Shown in pieces: positions 27,183 through 36,874 of a DNA stretch of 55,486 nt. A program made the translations under genes and the position numbers. This DNA is from Nevskiales bacterium (lineage in GTDB: Bacteria > Pseudomonadota > Gammaproteobacteria > Steroidobacterales > GCA-2729495): the NCBI GenBank assembly GCA_011526045.1, contig WYBE01000024.1:1-55486 (forward strand), written 5' to 3'. Numbering within the stretch: the first letter of the stretch is position 1; every line of letters starts with the position of its first letter. The notes under the pieces are model-generated. The model saw only the letters and a list, made by a program, of their open reading frames with translations, had not been told where the DNA came from and ran no database searches.

Positions 27183-29024
27183 TCAATCCAGTTCGAACTC
27201 CGTCTTCCAGGATTCGTCCTGCTCCACCACCGGCTGGTCCTTCTTGTCGAGGAGAAAATTCTCGACGACCAGGTAATCCATCTCCGTGCGCATGAAACAG
27301 CGATAGGCGTCCGCCGGCGTGCACACGATCGGCTCGCCGCGCACGTTGAACGAGGTGTTGACCAGCACGCCGCAACCGGTCGCCTGCTCGAAGGCCGTCA
27401 GCAGCGCGTGGTAGCGGGGGTTGGTCTCCCGGTGCACGGTCTGCACCCGCGCGGAATAATCCACGTGCGTGATCGCCGGCAACTGCGAGCGCTTCAGTTT
27501 CAGTTTCTCGATACCGAAGAGTTTCTCCTGCTCCGCCGTCAACGGGATGCGCAACTGCTCGCGCACGGGCGCGACGATGAGCATGTACGGGCTCTCGCTC
27601 GCGAGGTCGAAGTAATCGGCCACCCGCTCGGCGAGCACGGACGGCGCAAACGGCCGGAACGACTCGCGATACTTGATCTTGAGATTCATCACCGTCTGCA
27701 TCTTCGCGCTGCGCGGGTCGCCGATGATGGAGCGCCCACCGAGGGCGCGCGGCCCGAACTCCATGCGCCCCTGCACCCAGCCGACCACGTTCTCGGCGGC
27801 GAGGATGCCGGCCAGCCGCGGCATGAGCTCGGCATCCGGCAGTTCGACATACTTCGCGCCGGCCGCGTCGAGCTGGCGGCGCACCTCGTCACCCGAATAG
27901 CGCGGCCCGAGATAGGAGCCGCGCATCGCATCGTGGCCGTTGACGACGCGCGGCGCGCCCTGGTACTCGTACCAGGCCACTGCCGCCGCACCGATCGCCC
28001 CGCCGGCGTCGCCGGCGGCCGGCTGCACCCAGAGGCGCTTGAACGGCCCTTCGCGCAACACCCGTCCGTTGGCCACACAGTTCAGCGCCACGCCGCCGGC
28101 AAGGCACAGCTGCTCCTCGCCCGTCTCGCGCTGCAGGGTGCGGGCGAGCCGCAGAATCACCTCTTCTGTTACGGCCTGGATCGACGCGGCGATATCCATC
28201 TCGCGCTGCGTGACCTGGCTTTCGGCGCGGCGCGGCGGCCCGCCGAACAGCGTGTCGAACTTCGCGTTCGTCATGGTCAGGCCGGTGCAGTAGTTGAAAT
28301 ACTGCATGTCCAGGCGGAAGGTGCCATCGTCCTTCAGGTCGAGGATCTTCTCCCGGATCAGGTCGGCGTAGACGGGCCGCCCGTACGGGGCGAGGCCCAT
28401 CAGCTTGTATTCGCCGGAGTTGACCTTGAAGCCGGTGAAATAGGTGAAGGCCGAGTAGAGCAGGCCGAGCGAGTGCGGGAAGTCGATTTCCCACAGCGGC
28501 TCGAGCTGGTTGCCCGCCCCGCGCCAGGCGGAGGTCGTGGCCCACTCCCCCACGCCGTCGAGGCACAGCACGGCGGCGCGCTCGAAGGGGCTGAAGAAAA
28601 ACGCCGAGGCCGCGTGCGACTGGTGGTGGCCGGCGAAGAGCAGCCGCGGCAGCTCGCGCGTTTTGCAGTTGCCGATCTCGGCGAACTCCCGCTTCAGGGT
28701 ACTCTTGAGGTAGAGCTTCTCCTTCAGCCAGATCGGCATGGCCGCGACGAAGGAGCGGAAGCCGTTCGGAGCGTAGCTGAGGTAGGTTTCCAGCAGCCGC
28801 TCGAATTTCACCAGCGGCTTGTCGTAGAAGACGACCTGGTCCACGTCGGCGAGCCGCAGCCCACCCTCCTCCAGGCAATAACGCACCGCGTGGGCGGGAA
28901 AGCGCGCGTCGTGCTTCTTGCGGGTGAAGCGCTCCTCCTGGGCCGCGGCGACGAGATCACCATCGCGCAGCAGGGCCGCGGCGCTGTCGTGGTAGTACGC
29001 CGAAATTCCGAGAATATTTGCCAT
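27183..29024 (-). CDS. Carbamoyltransferase (NodU/CmcH family)
   Basis: 613 aa, usual length. The N-terminal ASKHA-fold domain has GISAYYHDSAAAL (about 5-17) and EERFTRKKHD (about 30-39). The C-terminal carbamoyl-adenylate domain contains the GPRALGGRSI motif. Transfers a carbamoyl group from carbamoyl phosphate, using ATP, to a sugar hydroxyl. First gene of the nine-gene minus operon; it is followed by SxtJ- and DUF5989-like genes, a recurrent trio in EPS clusters. The 262-bp gap upstream, shared with gmd, holds its promoter, which I could not pin down. Confidence 0.93.
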   Translation of the reverse strand: MANILGISAYYHDSAAALLRDGDLVAAAQEERFTRKKHDARFPAHAVRYCLEEGGLRLADVDQVVFYDKPLVKFERLLETYLSYAPNGFRSFVAAMPIWLKEKLYLKSTLKREFAEIGNCKTRELPRLLFAGHHQSHAASAFFFSPFERAAVLCLDGVGEWATTSAWRGAGNQLEPLWEIDFPHSLGLLYSAFTYFTGFKVNSGEYKLMGLAPYGRPVYADLIREKILDLKDDGTFRLDMQYFNYCTGLTMTNAKFDTLFGGPPRRAESQVTQREMDIAASIQAVTEEVILRLARTLQRETGEEQLCLAGGVALNCVANGRVLREGPFKRLWVQPAAGDAGGAIGAAAVAWYEYQGAPRVVNGHDAMRGSYLGPRYSGDEVRRQLDAAGAKYVELPDAELMPRLAGILAAENVVGWVQGRMEFGPRALGGRSIIGDPRSAKMQTVMNLKIKYRESFRPFAPSVLAERVADYFDLASESPYMLIVAPVREQLRIPLTAEQEKLFGIEKLKLKRSQLPAITHVDYSARVQTVHRETNPRYHALLTAFEQATGCGVLVNTSFNVRGEPIVCTPADAYRCFMRTEMDYLVVENFLLDKKDQPVVEQDESWKTEFELD

Positions 29025-29186
29025 CGTGCCTGTACTTTGCCGTGCGCCAGGACCCGCTTCCGGGCGCCATTCTGGGCAACTGGCCGGATATTGAACATAC
29101 CTTAGACGAGACCGGGGCCGGGTGCAGGGATGCGTGTCTCAGCCCGTGCCCGGGTGCTGCCCCGGCACCGCCCGCGTGCCCATCCC

Positions 29187-29220
29187 GTCACAACCCGGCG
29201 CGCACGGCAGCGGTTAATAT
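29187..29220 (+). promoter_or_regulatory. Candidate activator half-site and -10 for gmd
   Basis: GTCACA (29187-29192) is followed after 22 bp by TAATAT (29215-29220), 66 bp before the GTG start. The layout matches that upstream of the two wzz genes and asnB. The other half of the palindrome is poorly conserved here. Confidence 0.4.
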
Positions 29221-29286
29221 GGCCGCCGAACGCGGCCACGGCCCGACCGTGAACCGCATCACAGCGCACCCGCCGAGGAGGGCACA

Positions 29287-30402
29287 GTGACCAGGAAGGC
29301 ACTGATTACCGGGGTTACGGGGCAGGACGGGGCGTATCTCGCCGAACTCCTGCTCGCTAAGGGCTATGAAGTGCACGGCCTGAAACGCCGCGCCTCGAGC
29401 TTCAATACCGACCGCATCGATCACCTCTACCAGGACCCGCACCACCCGGACCGCCGCTTCGTCCTGCACTACGGCGACGTCACGGACTCGACCAACGTCA
29501 TCCGCGTCGTCCAGGAAGTCCAGCCCGACGAGATCTACAACCTCGCCGCGCAAAGCCATGTGGCGGTTTCCTTCGAGACGCCCGAGTACACGGCCAACGC
29601 CGACGCAGTCGGGACGCTGCGCGTGCTGGAGGCGATCCGCATCCTCGGCCTCACCGCACGCACCCGCTTCTACCAGGCCTCGACCTCCGAGCTCTACGGG
29701 CGGGTGCAGGAAACGCCGCAGACCGAGAAGACGCCCTTTTACCCCCGCTCGCCCTACGCCGCCGCCAAGCTCTACGCCTTCTGGATCACGGTCAACTACC
29801 GTGAGGCCTACGGCATCTACGGCTGCAACGGTATTCTCTTCAACCACGAGTCGCCGATCCGTGGTGAAACCTTCGTCACGCGCAAGATCACGCGGGGGCT
29901 GGCGCGCATCAGCCTCGGGCTGCAGGAGGCGCTGTACCTCGGCAACCTCGGGGCACGCCGCGACTGGGGCCATGCCCGCGATTACGCCGAGGCGCAGTGG
30001 CTGATCCTGCAACAGGCGACACCCGAGGACTACGTGATTGCCACCGGCGAGCAGCGCTCGGTGCGCGAGTTCGTCGAACGCGCCGCCGCCGAACTCGGCA
30101 TCGGCATCGCCTGGGAGGGCAGCGGCGCGGCCGAGGTTGGGCGCGTCACACGCGTTCCCGCCGGCGGGCGCGGCCCGAAGCCCGGCGACGCCATCGTGCG
30201 GATCGACCCGCGCTACTTCCGGCCGACCGAGGTCGAATCCCTGCTCGGCGACGCCAGCAAGGCGCGCCGCCAGCTCGGCTGGGCGCCGAAGACGAGCTTC
30301 GACGAATTGGTGCGCGAGATGATCACCGCCGACCTCGAGATCGCCGAGCGCGATGCGCTCGTCGAGCGACAGGGCTATCGCGTCTACCGGCACCATGAGT
30401 GA
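29287..30402 (+). CDS. gmd: GDP-mannose 4,6-dehydratase
   Basis: Converts GDP-D-mannose to GDP-4-keto-6-deoxy-mannose, the first step to GDP-L-fucose. 371 aa. Rossmann motif [13 protein letters not shown] (about 8-20), the catalytic STSELYG segment, [10 protein letters not shown] with the YxxxK pair, and the family-specific FNHESP...[10 protein letters not shown] stretch. GTG start with a strong GAGGAGGG about 6 nt upstream. The 3' end overlaps fcl by 8 bp. Confidence 0.96.
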   Translation: MTRKALITGVTGQDGAYLAELLLAKGYEVHGLKRRASSFNTDRIDHLYQDPHHPDRRFVLHYGDVTDSTNVIRVVQEVQPDEIYNLAAQSHVAVSFETPEYTANADAVGTLRVLEAIRILGLTARTRFYQASTSELYGRVQETPQTEKTPFYPRSPYAAAKLYAFWITVNYREAYGIYGCNGILFNHESPIRGETFVTRKITRGLARISLGLQEALYLGNLGARRDWGHARDYAEAQWLILQQATPEDYVIATGEQRSVREFVERAAAELGIGIAWEGSGAAEVGRVTRVPAGGRGPKPGDAIVRIDPRYFRPTEVESLLGDASKARRQLGWAPKTSFDELVREMITADLEIAERDALVERQGYRVYRHHE

Positions 30403-31390
30403 GGCCGACGCTCAGGGCCTGCCGCGCGATGCGCGCATTTTCGTCGCCGGCCATCGCGGCATGGTCGGCGCCGCACTGCTGCGCCGCCTGCGCGCGGCCG
30501 GCTGCACCCGCCTGCTGGTGCGCGAACACCGCGAGCTCGATCTCACGCGCCAGGCGGAGACCGAGGCCTTTTTCCGCACCGAGCGGCCCGAGTACGTATT
30601 CCTTGCCGCAGCGCGCGTCGGCGGCATCCTCGCCAACAACACGCAGCCGGCGGATTTCATCCGCGACAATCTGCTGATCGCCGCCAACGTCATTCACGCC
30701 GCGCACACCTCTGGCGTGCAACGCCTGCTCAATCTCGGCAGCTCCTGCATCTACCCGCGGCTCGCGCCACAACCGATGCCGGAAGAGGCCCTGCTCACCG
30801 GCGTGCTGGAAGCCACCAACGAGCCCTACGCCATCGCCAAGATCAGTGCGATCAAGCTCTGTGAGTCGTACAACCGCCAGCACGACACGGATTTTCGCAG
30901 TGTCATGCCGACCAACCTGTACGGCCCGCAGGACAACTTCGACCTGCGCACGAGCCACGTGCTGCCGGCGCTGCTGCGCAAGTTCCACGAGGCGCAGCGC
31001 GCCGGCGCGGCCCAGGTCGAAGTCTGGGGCAGCGGCACGCCGCGCCGCGAGTTCCTGCACGTGGACGATCTCGCCGCGGCCTGCCTGTTCGTGATGGACC
31101 TGCCCGCCGCGCGCTACCGCGCCGCCACGCAGCCCATGCTCTCGCATCTGAACGTCGGCACCGGCACGGATGTCAGCATCCGCGAACTCGCAGGAATGAT
31201 CCGGGAGATTACCGGTTACACCGGCGAGATCCGCTTCAACGACAGTTACCCCGACGGCACCCCGCGCAAGCTCCTCGACGTCGCGAAGCTCGCCGGTCTC
31301 GGCTGGAAGGCCAAGATCACGCTGCGCGAGGGCATCGAGCAAACCTACCAGTGGTATTGCGACAACGCGGCGCCGAACGAAGCCGTGTAG
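30395..31390 (+). CDS. fcl: GDP-L-fucose synthase
   Basis: NADPH-dependent 3,5-epimerase/4-reductase that completes GDP-L-fucose, 331 aa. It has VAGHRGMVG near the N-terminus, SSCIYP, YAIAK (YxxxK) and [13 protein letters not shown], all family signatures. The start at 30395 lies inside the gmd 3' end (8-bp overlap). The stop codon TAG at 31388-31390 is part of the GTAG head of a REP element, so the REP lies directly at the gene end. Confidence 0.96.
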   Translation: MSEADAQGLPRDARIFVAGHRGMVGAALLRRLRAAGCTRLLVREHRELDLTRQAETEAFFRTERPEYVFLAAARVGGILANNTQPADFIRDNLLIAANVIHAAHTSGVQRLLNLGSSCIYPRLAPQPMPEEALLTGVLEATNEPYAIAKISAIKLCESYNRQHDTDFRSVMPTNLYGPQDNFDLRTSHVLPALLRKFHEAQRAGAAQVEVWGSGTPRREFLHVDDLAAACLFVMDLPAARYRAATQPMLSHLNVGTGTDVSIRELAGMIREITGYTGEIRFNDSYPDGTPRKLLDVAKLAGLGWKAKITLREGIEQTYQWYCDNAAPNEAV

Positions 31391-31572
31391 GAGCGGCGCA
31401 AGCCGCGACCGATTCTGCCGCGGCGATAAACGCGGCGGTGGTCGCGACTGACAGGCGACGCAGCGACGGGAGCCCTGTAGGAGCGGCGCAAGCCGCGACC
31501 GATTCTGCCGCGGCGATAAACGCGGCGGTGGTCGCGACTGACGTCGCTCCTACAAATCGCTCCTACAAATCG
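31387..31572. repeat. REP array after fcl, 90-bp period
   Basis: GTAG-headed GGAGCGGCGC/GCCGC elements start at 31387 and 31477 with conserved spacers (CGATTCTGCCGCGGCG and so on). Each is followed by an opposite-facing GTCGC-type partner, and then come three short CTCCTACA/CTTCTACA tails up to about 31572. It separates convergent fcl and the exosortase gene. Confidence 0.85.
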
Positions 31573-31601
31573 CTTCTACAGGGTGCTGCCAAAGGGTACC
31601 G

Positions 31602-33191
31602 CTACAACCCGCCGCCCGCGGCGGCGCGCGTGACCGCCGCATCCTGCGGCAGGTGGTAATACACCTTCGGCTCGGCGGCCCGGATGAACTCGGTCAGACG
31701 CCGGTCCGCCTCCGCCACGTCGAGCGTATCGGTGATGGGCGTCATCACGCGCACCAGCGCGCCGTCGGTGCGATTGCGGGTGAGCGCGTCCCAGAAGTTG
31801 TAGAACTTCACCGCATACTCGCTGGTGAGATAACGCCCGCGCTGCACGAACCAGTAATACACCAGCGCCTTGTCGCTGCCCTGCCCGATCACCATGCGAT
31901 TGACCGGCAGCGGTGAACCATCGGCCCGCATACCCTCGAGCTCCTGCTGCGACAGCTCCTCGATCTGCCAGCCACCGCCGGGCAGGCAGGCGCGCGGCGA
32001 ATGCATCGAGGCCCCGGTGCGTTGCGAGCCGTAGTAGGCGATGTAGAGCTCCACTGGCTGCGGATACTTGTCGCTCATATAGCGCGTCACCATGTAGTCG
32101 GTGAGCTTCAGCTCGTCGAGGACGTCGGCTTCCAGGCGCCCGTCGCGCCCCGACCAGGCGCCGATCACCATGGGGAAGGTACTGAGCGAGACGTGCGCCG
32201 GAATATTCTCGTCGCGCCGTTCGATCGCCAGTGACCCGACCGCCGCAGCGACGATGAGCGACGCGGCCGCAACCGTCGCCGGCCTGAGCGCACCGGCCGG
32301 CACGAGGTAGCGGAAATCCCGTCGTTCCGGTATCTCCACCGCGAAGGACTCTGCCAGCTTGCGCCCGCTCATGAGCGAGAACATCGTCATCAGCGCGAAC
32401 AGCAGCGCGATGCAGGCCACGAAGATCACCCAGCCCTCGAAATAGTGCAGAAAACCGTCGGCCTGCCCCGTGCCGTAGCGGTTCACCAGGATGCCGGTGA
32501 CCGCAATGCGAAAACTGTTCATGAAGATCGTGATTGGAATCGCAGCGAGGAAGATCAGCACGCGCTGCCAGATCCGACCGCGGAATACGTAGGCGCAGAA
32601 GAACGAGAAGCTGGTCAACGGGAAGAGATAGCGCAACCCGCTGCAGGCCTCCACCACCTGCAGCCGGTAGTTGCCGAGGTCGATCACGTTGCCTTCCAGG
32701 TACACCGTGACACCGACCAGGCGCAGGAAACTGACTCCGATCTGTGAGGACCAGAGCTGGAACGCACCGGAGAGATTCGCCAGCAGGGTCTGTGGCAGCG
32801 GAATCATGAACACCAGGTACAGCAAGCCCGCCCAGATCACTGCCGCCGCCCGCAGGCCCATGACGGCGATCACCAGGCCCCACAGCGTGAAGAGGAACCC
32901 GTACCAGCCGATGGCCCAGATCGCGCTCAGCTCGCCCAGGAAGAAGACCAGCAGTCCAAAGACGACCAGCGCGACGCCGGCCCAGGAGGGCTCAAACGGC
33001 ACACGCTGCAGGTCCGTCGCCCGCATCCAGATCAGGTAGATGCTGACCAGCGGGATGATCCAGGCGTGCTGGTACTCCGGCATCTGCCATTCAATGGACA
33101 GCATCCGGGCAAAGCCGTGGTCGAACAGGACGACGAAGGCCGCGAGCAGCAGCAGGGCGAGCACGATCGGGATCAGGGACTTGTTATTCAT
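31602..33191 (-). CDS. xrtD: Exosortase-EpsI fusion, XrtD type
   Basis: Membrane cysteine transpeptidase that processes CTERM-tagged exported proteins, fused to an EpsI-like domain; 529 aa. The N-terminal ~290 residues form 8 or so spans with the catalytic triad Cys183 (EACSGLRYLF), Arg228 (NSFRIA) and His249 (HYFEGW). After one further span (about 305-320), the periplasmic EpsI region (about 325-515) contains AYYGSQRTGASMHSP and CLPGGGW. This fused architecture and length match XrtD, the VPLPA-CTERM-associated exosortase; assignment to that class rather than another is from architecture only. No CTERM-bearing substrate was seen here. It follows the WcaJ-type gene by 49 bp. Confidence 0.88.
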   Translation of the reverse strand: MNNKSLIPIVLALLLLAAFVVLFDHGFARMLSIEWQMPEYQHAWIIPLVSIYLIWMRATDLQRVPFEPSWAGVALVVFGLLVFFLGELSAIWAIGWYGFLFTLWGLVIAVMGLRAAAVIWAGLLYLVFMIPLPQTLLANLSGAFQLWSSQIGVSFLRLVGVTVYLEGNVIDLGNYRLQVVEACSGLRYLFPLTSFSFFCAYVFRGRIWQRVLIFLAAIPITIFMNSFRIAVTGILVNRYGTGQADGFLHYFEGWVIFVACIALLFALMTMFSLMSGRKLAESFAVEIPERRDFRYLVPAGALRPATVAAASLIVAAAVGSLAIERRDENIPAHVSLSTFPMVIGAWSGRDGRLEADVLDELKLTDYMVTRYMSDKYPQPVELYIAYYGSQRTGASMHSPRACLPGGGWQIEELSQQELEGMRADGSPLPVNRMVIGQGSDKALVYYWFVQRGRYLTSEYAVKFYNFWDALTRNRTDGALVRVMTPITDTLDVAEADRRLTEFIRAAEPKVYYHLPQDAAVTRAAAGGGL

Positions 33192-33240
33192 CGTTGGATG
33201 GAGCGCAACCTGTCAACCGGAACGGCGCGGAACGGAACTT

Positions 33241-34644
33241 TCAATACGCCTTGTCGTCGCGAAACCACACCAGGAAGGTCTTCAAGAGAATCTTCAGGTC
33301 GAGCGCAAGCGACCACTGGCGCAGGTACTGCAGGTCAAATTCCACCCGCCGCTGCATGTCCTCGACGGTGGCGGTCTCGCCCCGGCAGCCGTTGACCTGC
33401 GCCAGCCCGGTGATGCCCGGCGTCACCTTGTGCCGGACCATGTAGCCGGTGATCACGCGTCGATAGGCCTCGTTGTGCGCCACCGCGTGTGGCCGCGGCC
33501 CGACCACGCTCATGCGTCCCTGCAGCACGTTGAAGAGCTGCGGCAGCTCGTCGAGGGAATACTTGCGCAGGAAGCGCCCGATGGGCGTCACCCGCGGATC
33601 GTCACGCCGCGCCTGCTCGACCGTGCTGCCGTCGTCGGAGGCCGTCATGGTGCGAAACTTCCAGACGATGATCTCCTCGCCATCCAGTCCATAGCGCCGC
33701 TGCCTGAAGATCACGCTGCCCGGCGACGTCAGTTTCACGCCGAGCGCGATCAGCAGCATCAGCGGCGAAGCGACGAGGATCATCAGCGAGGCGAGCACGA
33801 CGTCGCTCGCGCGCTTGACCAGACCGCGCCAGCCGGCAAACGGCGTGTCGCGCAGCGCCACAACCGGGATGCCGTTCAGGTCAGTGGTGCGTGACTGGAT
33901 CAGGTCGAAGACGAACACGTCCGGCACGTAGTAGATTGAAGCGGTCGTGTCCTGCAGGTCCGTCAGCAGTTTCTCCGTGCGCTCGAGGTGGCTGAACGGC
34001 GTGGCGATGAAGATCGCGTCGATGCGGTGCTCCTTGACGTAGGGCCCCATGTCGGAAAACCGGCCGAGCAGGTCCGCGACGGGCTGGTAGCCGAGCCGCT
34101 CCGCGCTGCGATCGTCGAACAGGCCGGTGAACTGCAGGCCGAGTTCCGGGCGCTCACGCATGCTCTGGATCAGTCGCAGGCTGGCGCGGTTCACGCCGCA
34201 TACCACCGCGGTGCGCGCCTGCCCGGCGGCGAGCAACCGGCGGATGGCCCATTTGCGCAGCAACACGCTGACAGCCACCATTACCACGGGCGTCAGGATG
34301 AACCAGGTGAACAACGCGAGCCGCGAGAAGAATGCTGAAATCTTGATTGCGTAGCCGGCCAGCAGCAGCACGGCCACGACCACGCTCCAGGCAATCGCGA
34401 TCTGGCTCGCAACCGCCCAGCCACTGCTGAAGGTGTTCTGCGGATCGGCCAGCGACGGTGGCACGATCAGCGCGCAGAGCAACGCGGCAATGACCGCAAG
34501 GATGAAGTACGGTGCGGTGAAGGGTATGCCAAGGGCCTGAGTGCTGGCAAAGAGCACGCCCACACAGACCAGCGGCGGCACCACGGACTGCAGCAGGCCT
34601 AAAAGCGCCGTCGTGTGACCTGCCTTGAAGTCGCTGCCCCACAT
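33241..34644 (-). CDS. Undecaprenyl-phosphate sugar phosphotransferase (WcaJ type)
   Basis: Initiates EPS synthesis by transferring a hexose-1-phosphate (often glucose) to undecaprenyl phosphate. 467 aa: four or five N-terminal spans, a central CoA-binding-like Rossmann region ([13 protein letters not shown], about 148-160) and the C-terminal bacterial sugar transferase domain with [26 protein letters not shown] and VWKFRTM. The C-terminal part has the [10 protein letters not shown] and [11 protein letters not shown] motifs. It is the only PHPT seen for two sets of Wzx/Wzy. A TAGAAT hexamer lies 9 bp upstream of the ATG with no Shine-Dalgarno, so the start or leader is unusual. The 239-bp gap upstream holds a weak CGGACC/GGTCCG hairpin (34736-34753). 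Confidence 0.92.
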   Translation of the reverse strand: MWGSDFKAGHTTALLGLLQSVVPPLVCVGVLFASTQALGIPFTAPYFILAVIAALLCALIVPPSLADPQNTFSSGWAVASQIAIAWSVVVAVLLLAGYAIKISAFFSRLALFTWFILTPVVMVAVSVLLRKWAIRRLLAAGQARTAVVCGVNRASLRLIQSMRERPELGLQFTGLFDDRSAERLGYQPVADLLGRFSDMGPYVKEHRIDAIFIATPFSHLERTEKLLTDLQDTTASIYYVPDVFVFDLIQSRTTDLNGIPVVALRDTPFAGWRGLVKRASDVVLASLMILVASPLMLLIALGVKLTSPGSVIFRQRRYGLDGEEIIVWKFRTMTASDDGSTVEQARRDDPRVTPIGRFLRKYSLDELPQLFNVLQGRMSVVGPRPHAVAHNEAYRRVITGYMVRHKVTPGITGLAQVNGCRGETATVEDMQRRVEFDLQYLRQWSLALDLKILLKTFLVWFRDDKAY

Positions 34645-34883
34645 GGTTCAGCGATTCTAGCGCATGTGACGTAAAACGCCTGTATTCATTGGCATTTTTC
34701 GTACCGAATCGTGGCTTATGTTCGCTCGGGACCCTCGGACCATAGCAGGTCCGGATTGTGCTTCCCTTACGGCGCCCGCAGTCGGTCGGTTCAACTCCTT
34801 CAGGCTGCGTGGTGACAAACGGCCACGAAACCCGCGAGCACGATTCGCGCCACTGGAAACGCTTCGTTGCGAACAGCGGCGCG

Positions 34884-35648
34884 TCAGCGCGACTGGCCGG
34901 ATTTCCGCCCGATCAGATCCCTGAACAGGTAGGCAATGAACATGGTGTTCGTATAGGCATATCGCCGCCAAAGGCGGCGCGGCTCACTGATGAGCCGAAA
35001 ACACCATTCCAGCCCAAGCCGCCGCATCCAGAGCGGCGCGCGAGCCACTGAGCCCGCCATGAAGTCGAAGGCCGCTCCAACCCCGAGTAGAACGGCAGGC
35101 GCCAGCGAGCGCCAATGAGCGCTCATGAACAACTCCTGCCTGGGCGCGCCGAGTCCCACCCAGACCACATCGGGCCGCGTAGCGCGAATAGTCGAAAAAA
35201 TGTCCTGCCATTCGGCCTCTGACATCGATCGAAACGGCGGCGAATACGTGCCGGCGATCGCCGTCGTGGGGAAACGTCGCACGATCACCTCGGCCAGGCG
35301 GTCAAGCACCTCGCGTCGTGCCCCCAGGAAGTAGTGGCGCAGTGGTGGCTGCGCCTCCAGCGCCAGGACCGACTCGAGGAAATCCGGCCCGGGTATCGGC
35401 TCCAGCGGGCGGATGCCCATGAGCCGGCCGGCGACGTAGACCGGGCGACCATCGGGCAGACTCATGAACGAACCGTTCACCGCAGTCATGACATCCTGGT
35501 TCTCACGCGCGGTGACGGCCACATGAGCATTGACGAAGCAGACGTAGCCACCTGTTCGGTCACGTAATCTGGCGAGCAGGTCCTCTCTGGCCGACTGCCG
35601 CGTGGCGATCGTGATGCGGTTGCCAATAACGTCGTAGCGTCGGTCCAT
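34884..35648 (-). CDS. WecG/TagA/CpsF-family glycosyltransferase
   Basis: 254 aa, GT26-type inverting transferase. Family landmarks are FVNAHVAVTARENQD (about 38-52), SLPDGRPV (about 63-70), YFLGARREVLDRL, VWVGLGAPRQELF and GVGAAFDFMAGSV. It is likely to add the second sugar (for example ManNAc or a uronate) to a lipid-linked primer made by the WcaJ-type enzyme. The start at 35648 is chosen because the domain begins there and 8 bp separate it from the upstream GT4 stop; the open frame upstream belongs to GT4 DNA. The C-terminal LWRRYAYTNTMFIAYLFRDL gives a membrane-association helix. Confidence 0.92.
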   Translation of the reverse strand: MDRRYDVIGNRITIATRQSAREDLLARLRDRTGGYVCFVNAHVAVTARENQDVMTAVNGSFMSLPDGRPVYVAGRLMGIRPLEPIPGPDFLESVLALEAQPPLRHYFLGARREVLDRLAEVIVRRFPTTAIAGTYSPPFRSMSEAEWQDIFSTIRATRPDVVWVGLGAPRQELFMSAHWRSLAPAVLLGVGAAFDFMAGSVARAPLWMRRLGLEWCFRLISEPRRLWRRYAYTNTMFIAYLFRDLIGRKSGQSR

Positions 35649-35656
35649 GGTCCTGC

Positions 35657-36856
35657 TCACTGGCCCGCGGCGATCCGCCGGTAGTTCGCATAAACCGGCT
35701 CCAGCACGCGTGCCGGTGTATACGGCGCCACCGCCTCCAGACACGGCTGGCCAGCCATGCGGAGCCGCTCGCCGAGTGTCGTTGCGATTGTCACCGCCAA
35801 GACGTCAGGGGCGCGGGCCGGGGCGATCGCGCCACTCCTGCCCGGCAGAACGACCCGGCGCACCTCGCCGACGTCGGTCGCCACAACCGGGACGCCACAT
35901 CCCAGCGCTTCCAGCACACTCATGGGCATGCCTTCGTAGGCCGACGCCAGCACGAAGAGATCAGCAGCCCGGAGGATCGCGGCGATCTCGCGCGTGCCCC
36001 TGAGCCCGGCAATGAAAACTTTGTCGTCGAGGCCCGCCTGCCGCAGCCGTTTCTCCAGCTCGTCGCGCAAGACGCCGTCGCCGACGTAAAGCAGCCGCGC
36101 CGATGGGCACTGGCGCACCAGTATCTCGAAAGCGTCCGCCAACAGGAGCGGATCCTTCTGCGAATCGAGTCGGCCGACCGACACCAGCAGTTCGCTGTTC
36201 GTGTGGATACCGAACTCTCGCTCGAGCTCCAGCCGCGCGGCGCTGCGCTCCATGTCGGTCGGCACCTGGAAGTCATCCGGGTCTACCCAGGTCGGCGTGA
36301 AACGGAATCTCTGCCGGATCCGCGGAAAACGCTCCTGATACCACGCCACGGCGTCCTCGCGGACCACGTAGATGCTGTCGAACTTCGGGAACAACCAGTC
36401 TTCCAGGCGGTAGTAGAGCCACGGCAAGCGGCTCCAGAGTATGTCGGACTTGCGGTTCTTCAGCTCCTTCATGTTCTGGTGCACGAAGGCATTCTTTGCC
36501 CGCCGGTCGGAAGCGAACAGCAGGGCCGGCTCGAGACGATGAAACTCCAGCACGTCGCCGTCCACGACCTCGCGGTGGCGGGCAACCGCCGCACTGAACC
36601 GCAGCGACAGTGGGATCCGCCCACGTCCACCGGCCGCGTGGACCGCCAGTACCGGAAATAACGCAAAACTGCCCCGCCCCACCACGCATTCGGTCCACTG
36701 GCCCACCGGACGCGCCGTGGCGTCCGTGGTAATTCCGACGACCCTGATCTTTATATCGGACGGCGCATGCTTCGCGATACCGCGAATGAAAGTATCGATG
36801 CCGCCGGGTACGACACCGGTCGGATCAGCCGGATAGACGATGCTGACTGTCGGCAC
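35657..36856 (-). CDS. Glycosyltransferase family 4
   Basis: GT-B enzyme, 399 aa. It opens with VSIVYPADPTGVVPGGIDTF, the acceptor-loop Gly-rich motif. In the C-terminal half LLVSVGRLDSQKDP and ASAYEGMPMSVLEALGCGVPVVATD hold the donor loop and E-x7-E pair. It lies 18 bp after the Wzy-like gene and 8 bp before the WecG-type gene, so the three form one unit. Specificity is unknown. Confidence 0.92.
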   Translation of the reverse strand: MPTVSIVYPADPTGVVPGGIDTFIRGIAKHAPSDIKIRVVGITTDATARPVGQWTECVVGRGSFALFPVLAVHAAGGRGRIPLSLRFSAAVARHREVVDGDVLEFHRLEPALLFASDRRAKNAFVHQNMKELKNRKSDILWSRLPWLYYRLEDWLFPKFDSIYVVREDAVAWYQERFPRIRQRFRFTPTWVDPDDFQVPTDMERSAARLELEREFGIHTNSELLVSVGRLDSQKDPLLLADAFEILVRQCPSARLLYVGDGVLRDELEKRLRQAGLDDKVFIAGLRGTREIAAILRAADLFVLASAYEGMPMSVLEALGCGVPVVATDVGEVRRVVLPGRSGAIAPARAPDVLAVTIATTLGERLRMAGQPCLEAVAPYTPARVLEPVYANYRRIAAGQ

Positions 36857-36874
36857 TGCCGCTCGGTCTTCGGG

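Noticed and set aside
34664..34674. GTCACAT block before the WcaJ-type gene as another member of the activator-site set
   Set aside because: It is only about 20 bp from the start codon and the required -10 would fall inside the coding region. A nearby TAGAAT also lies too close to the ATG for a normal leader.
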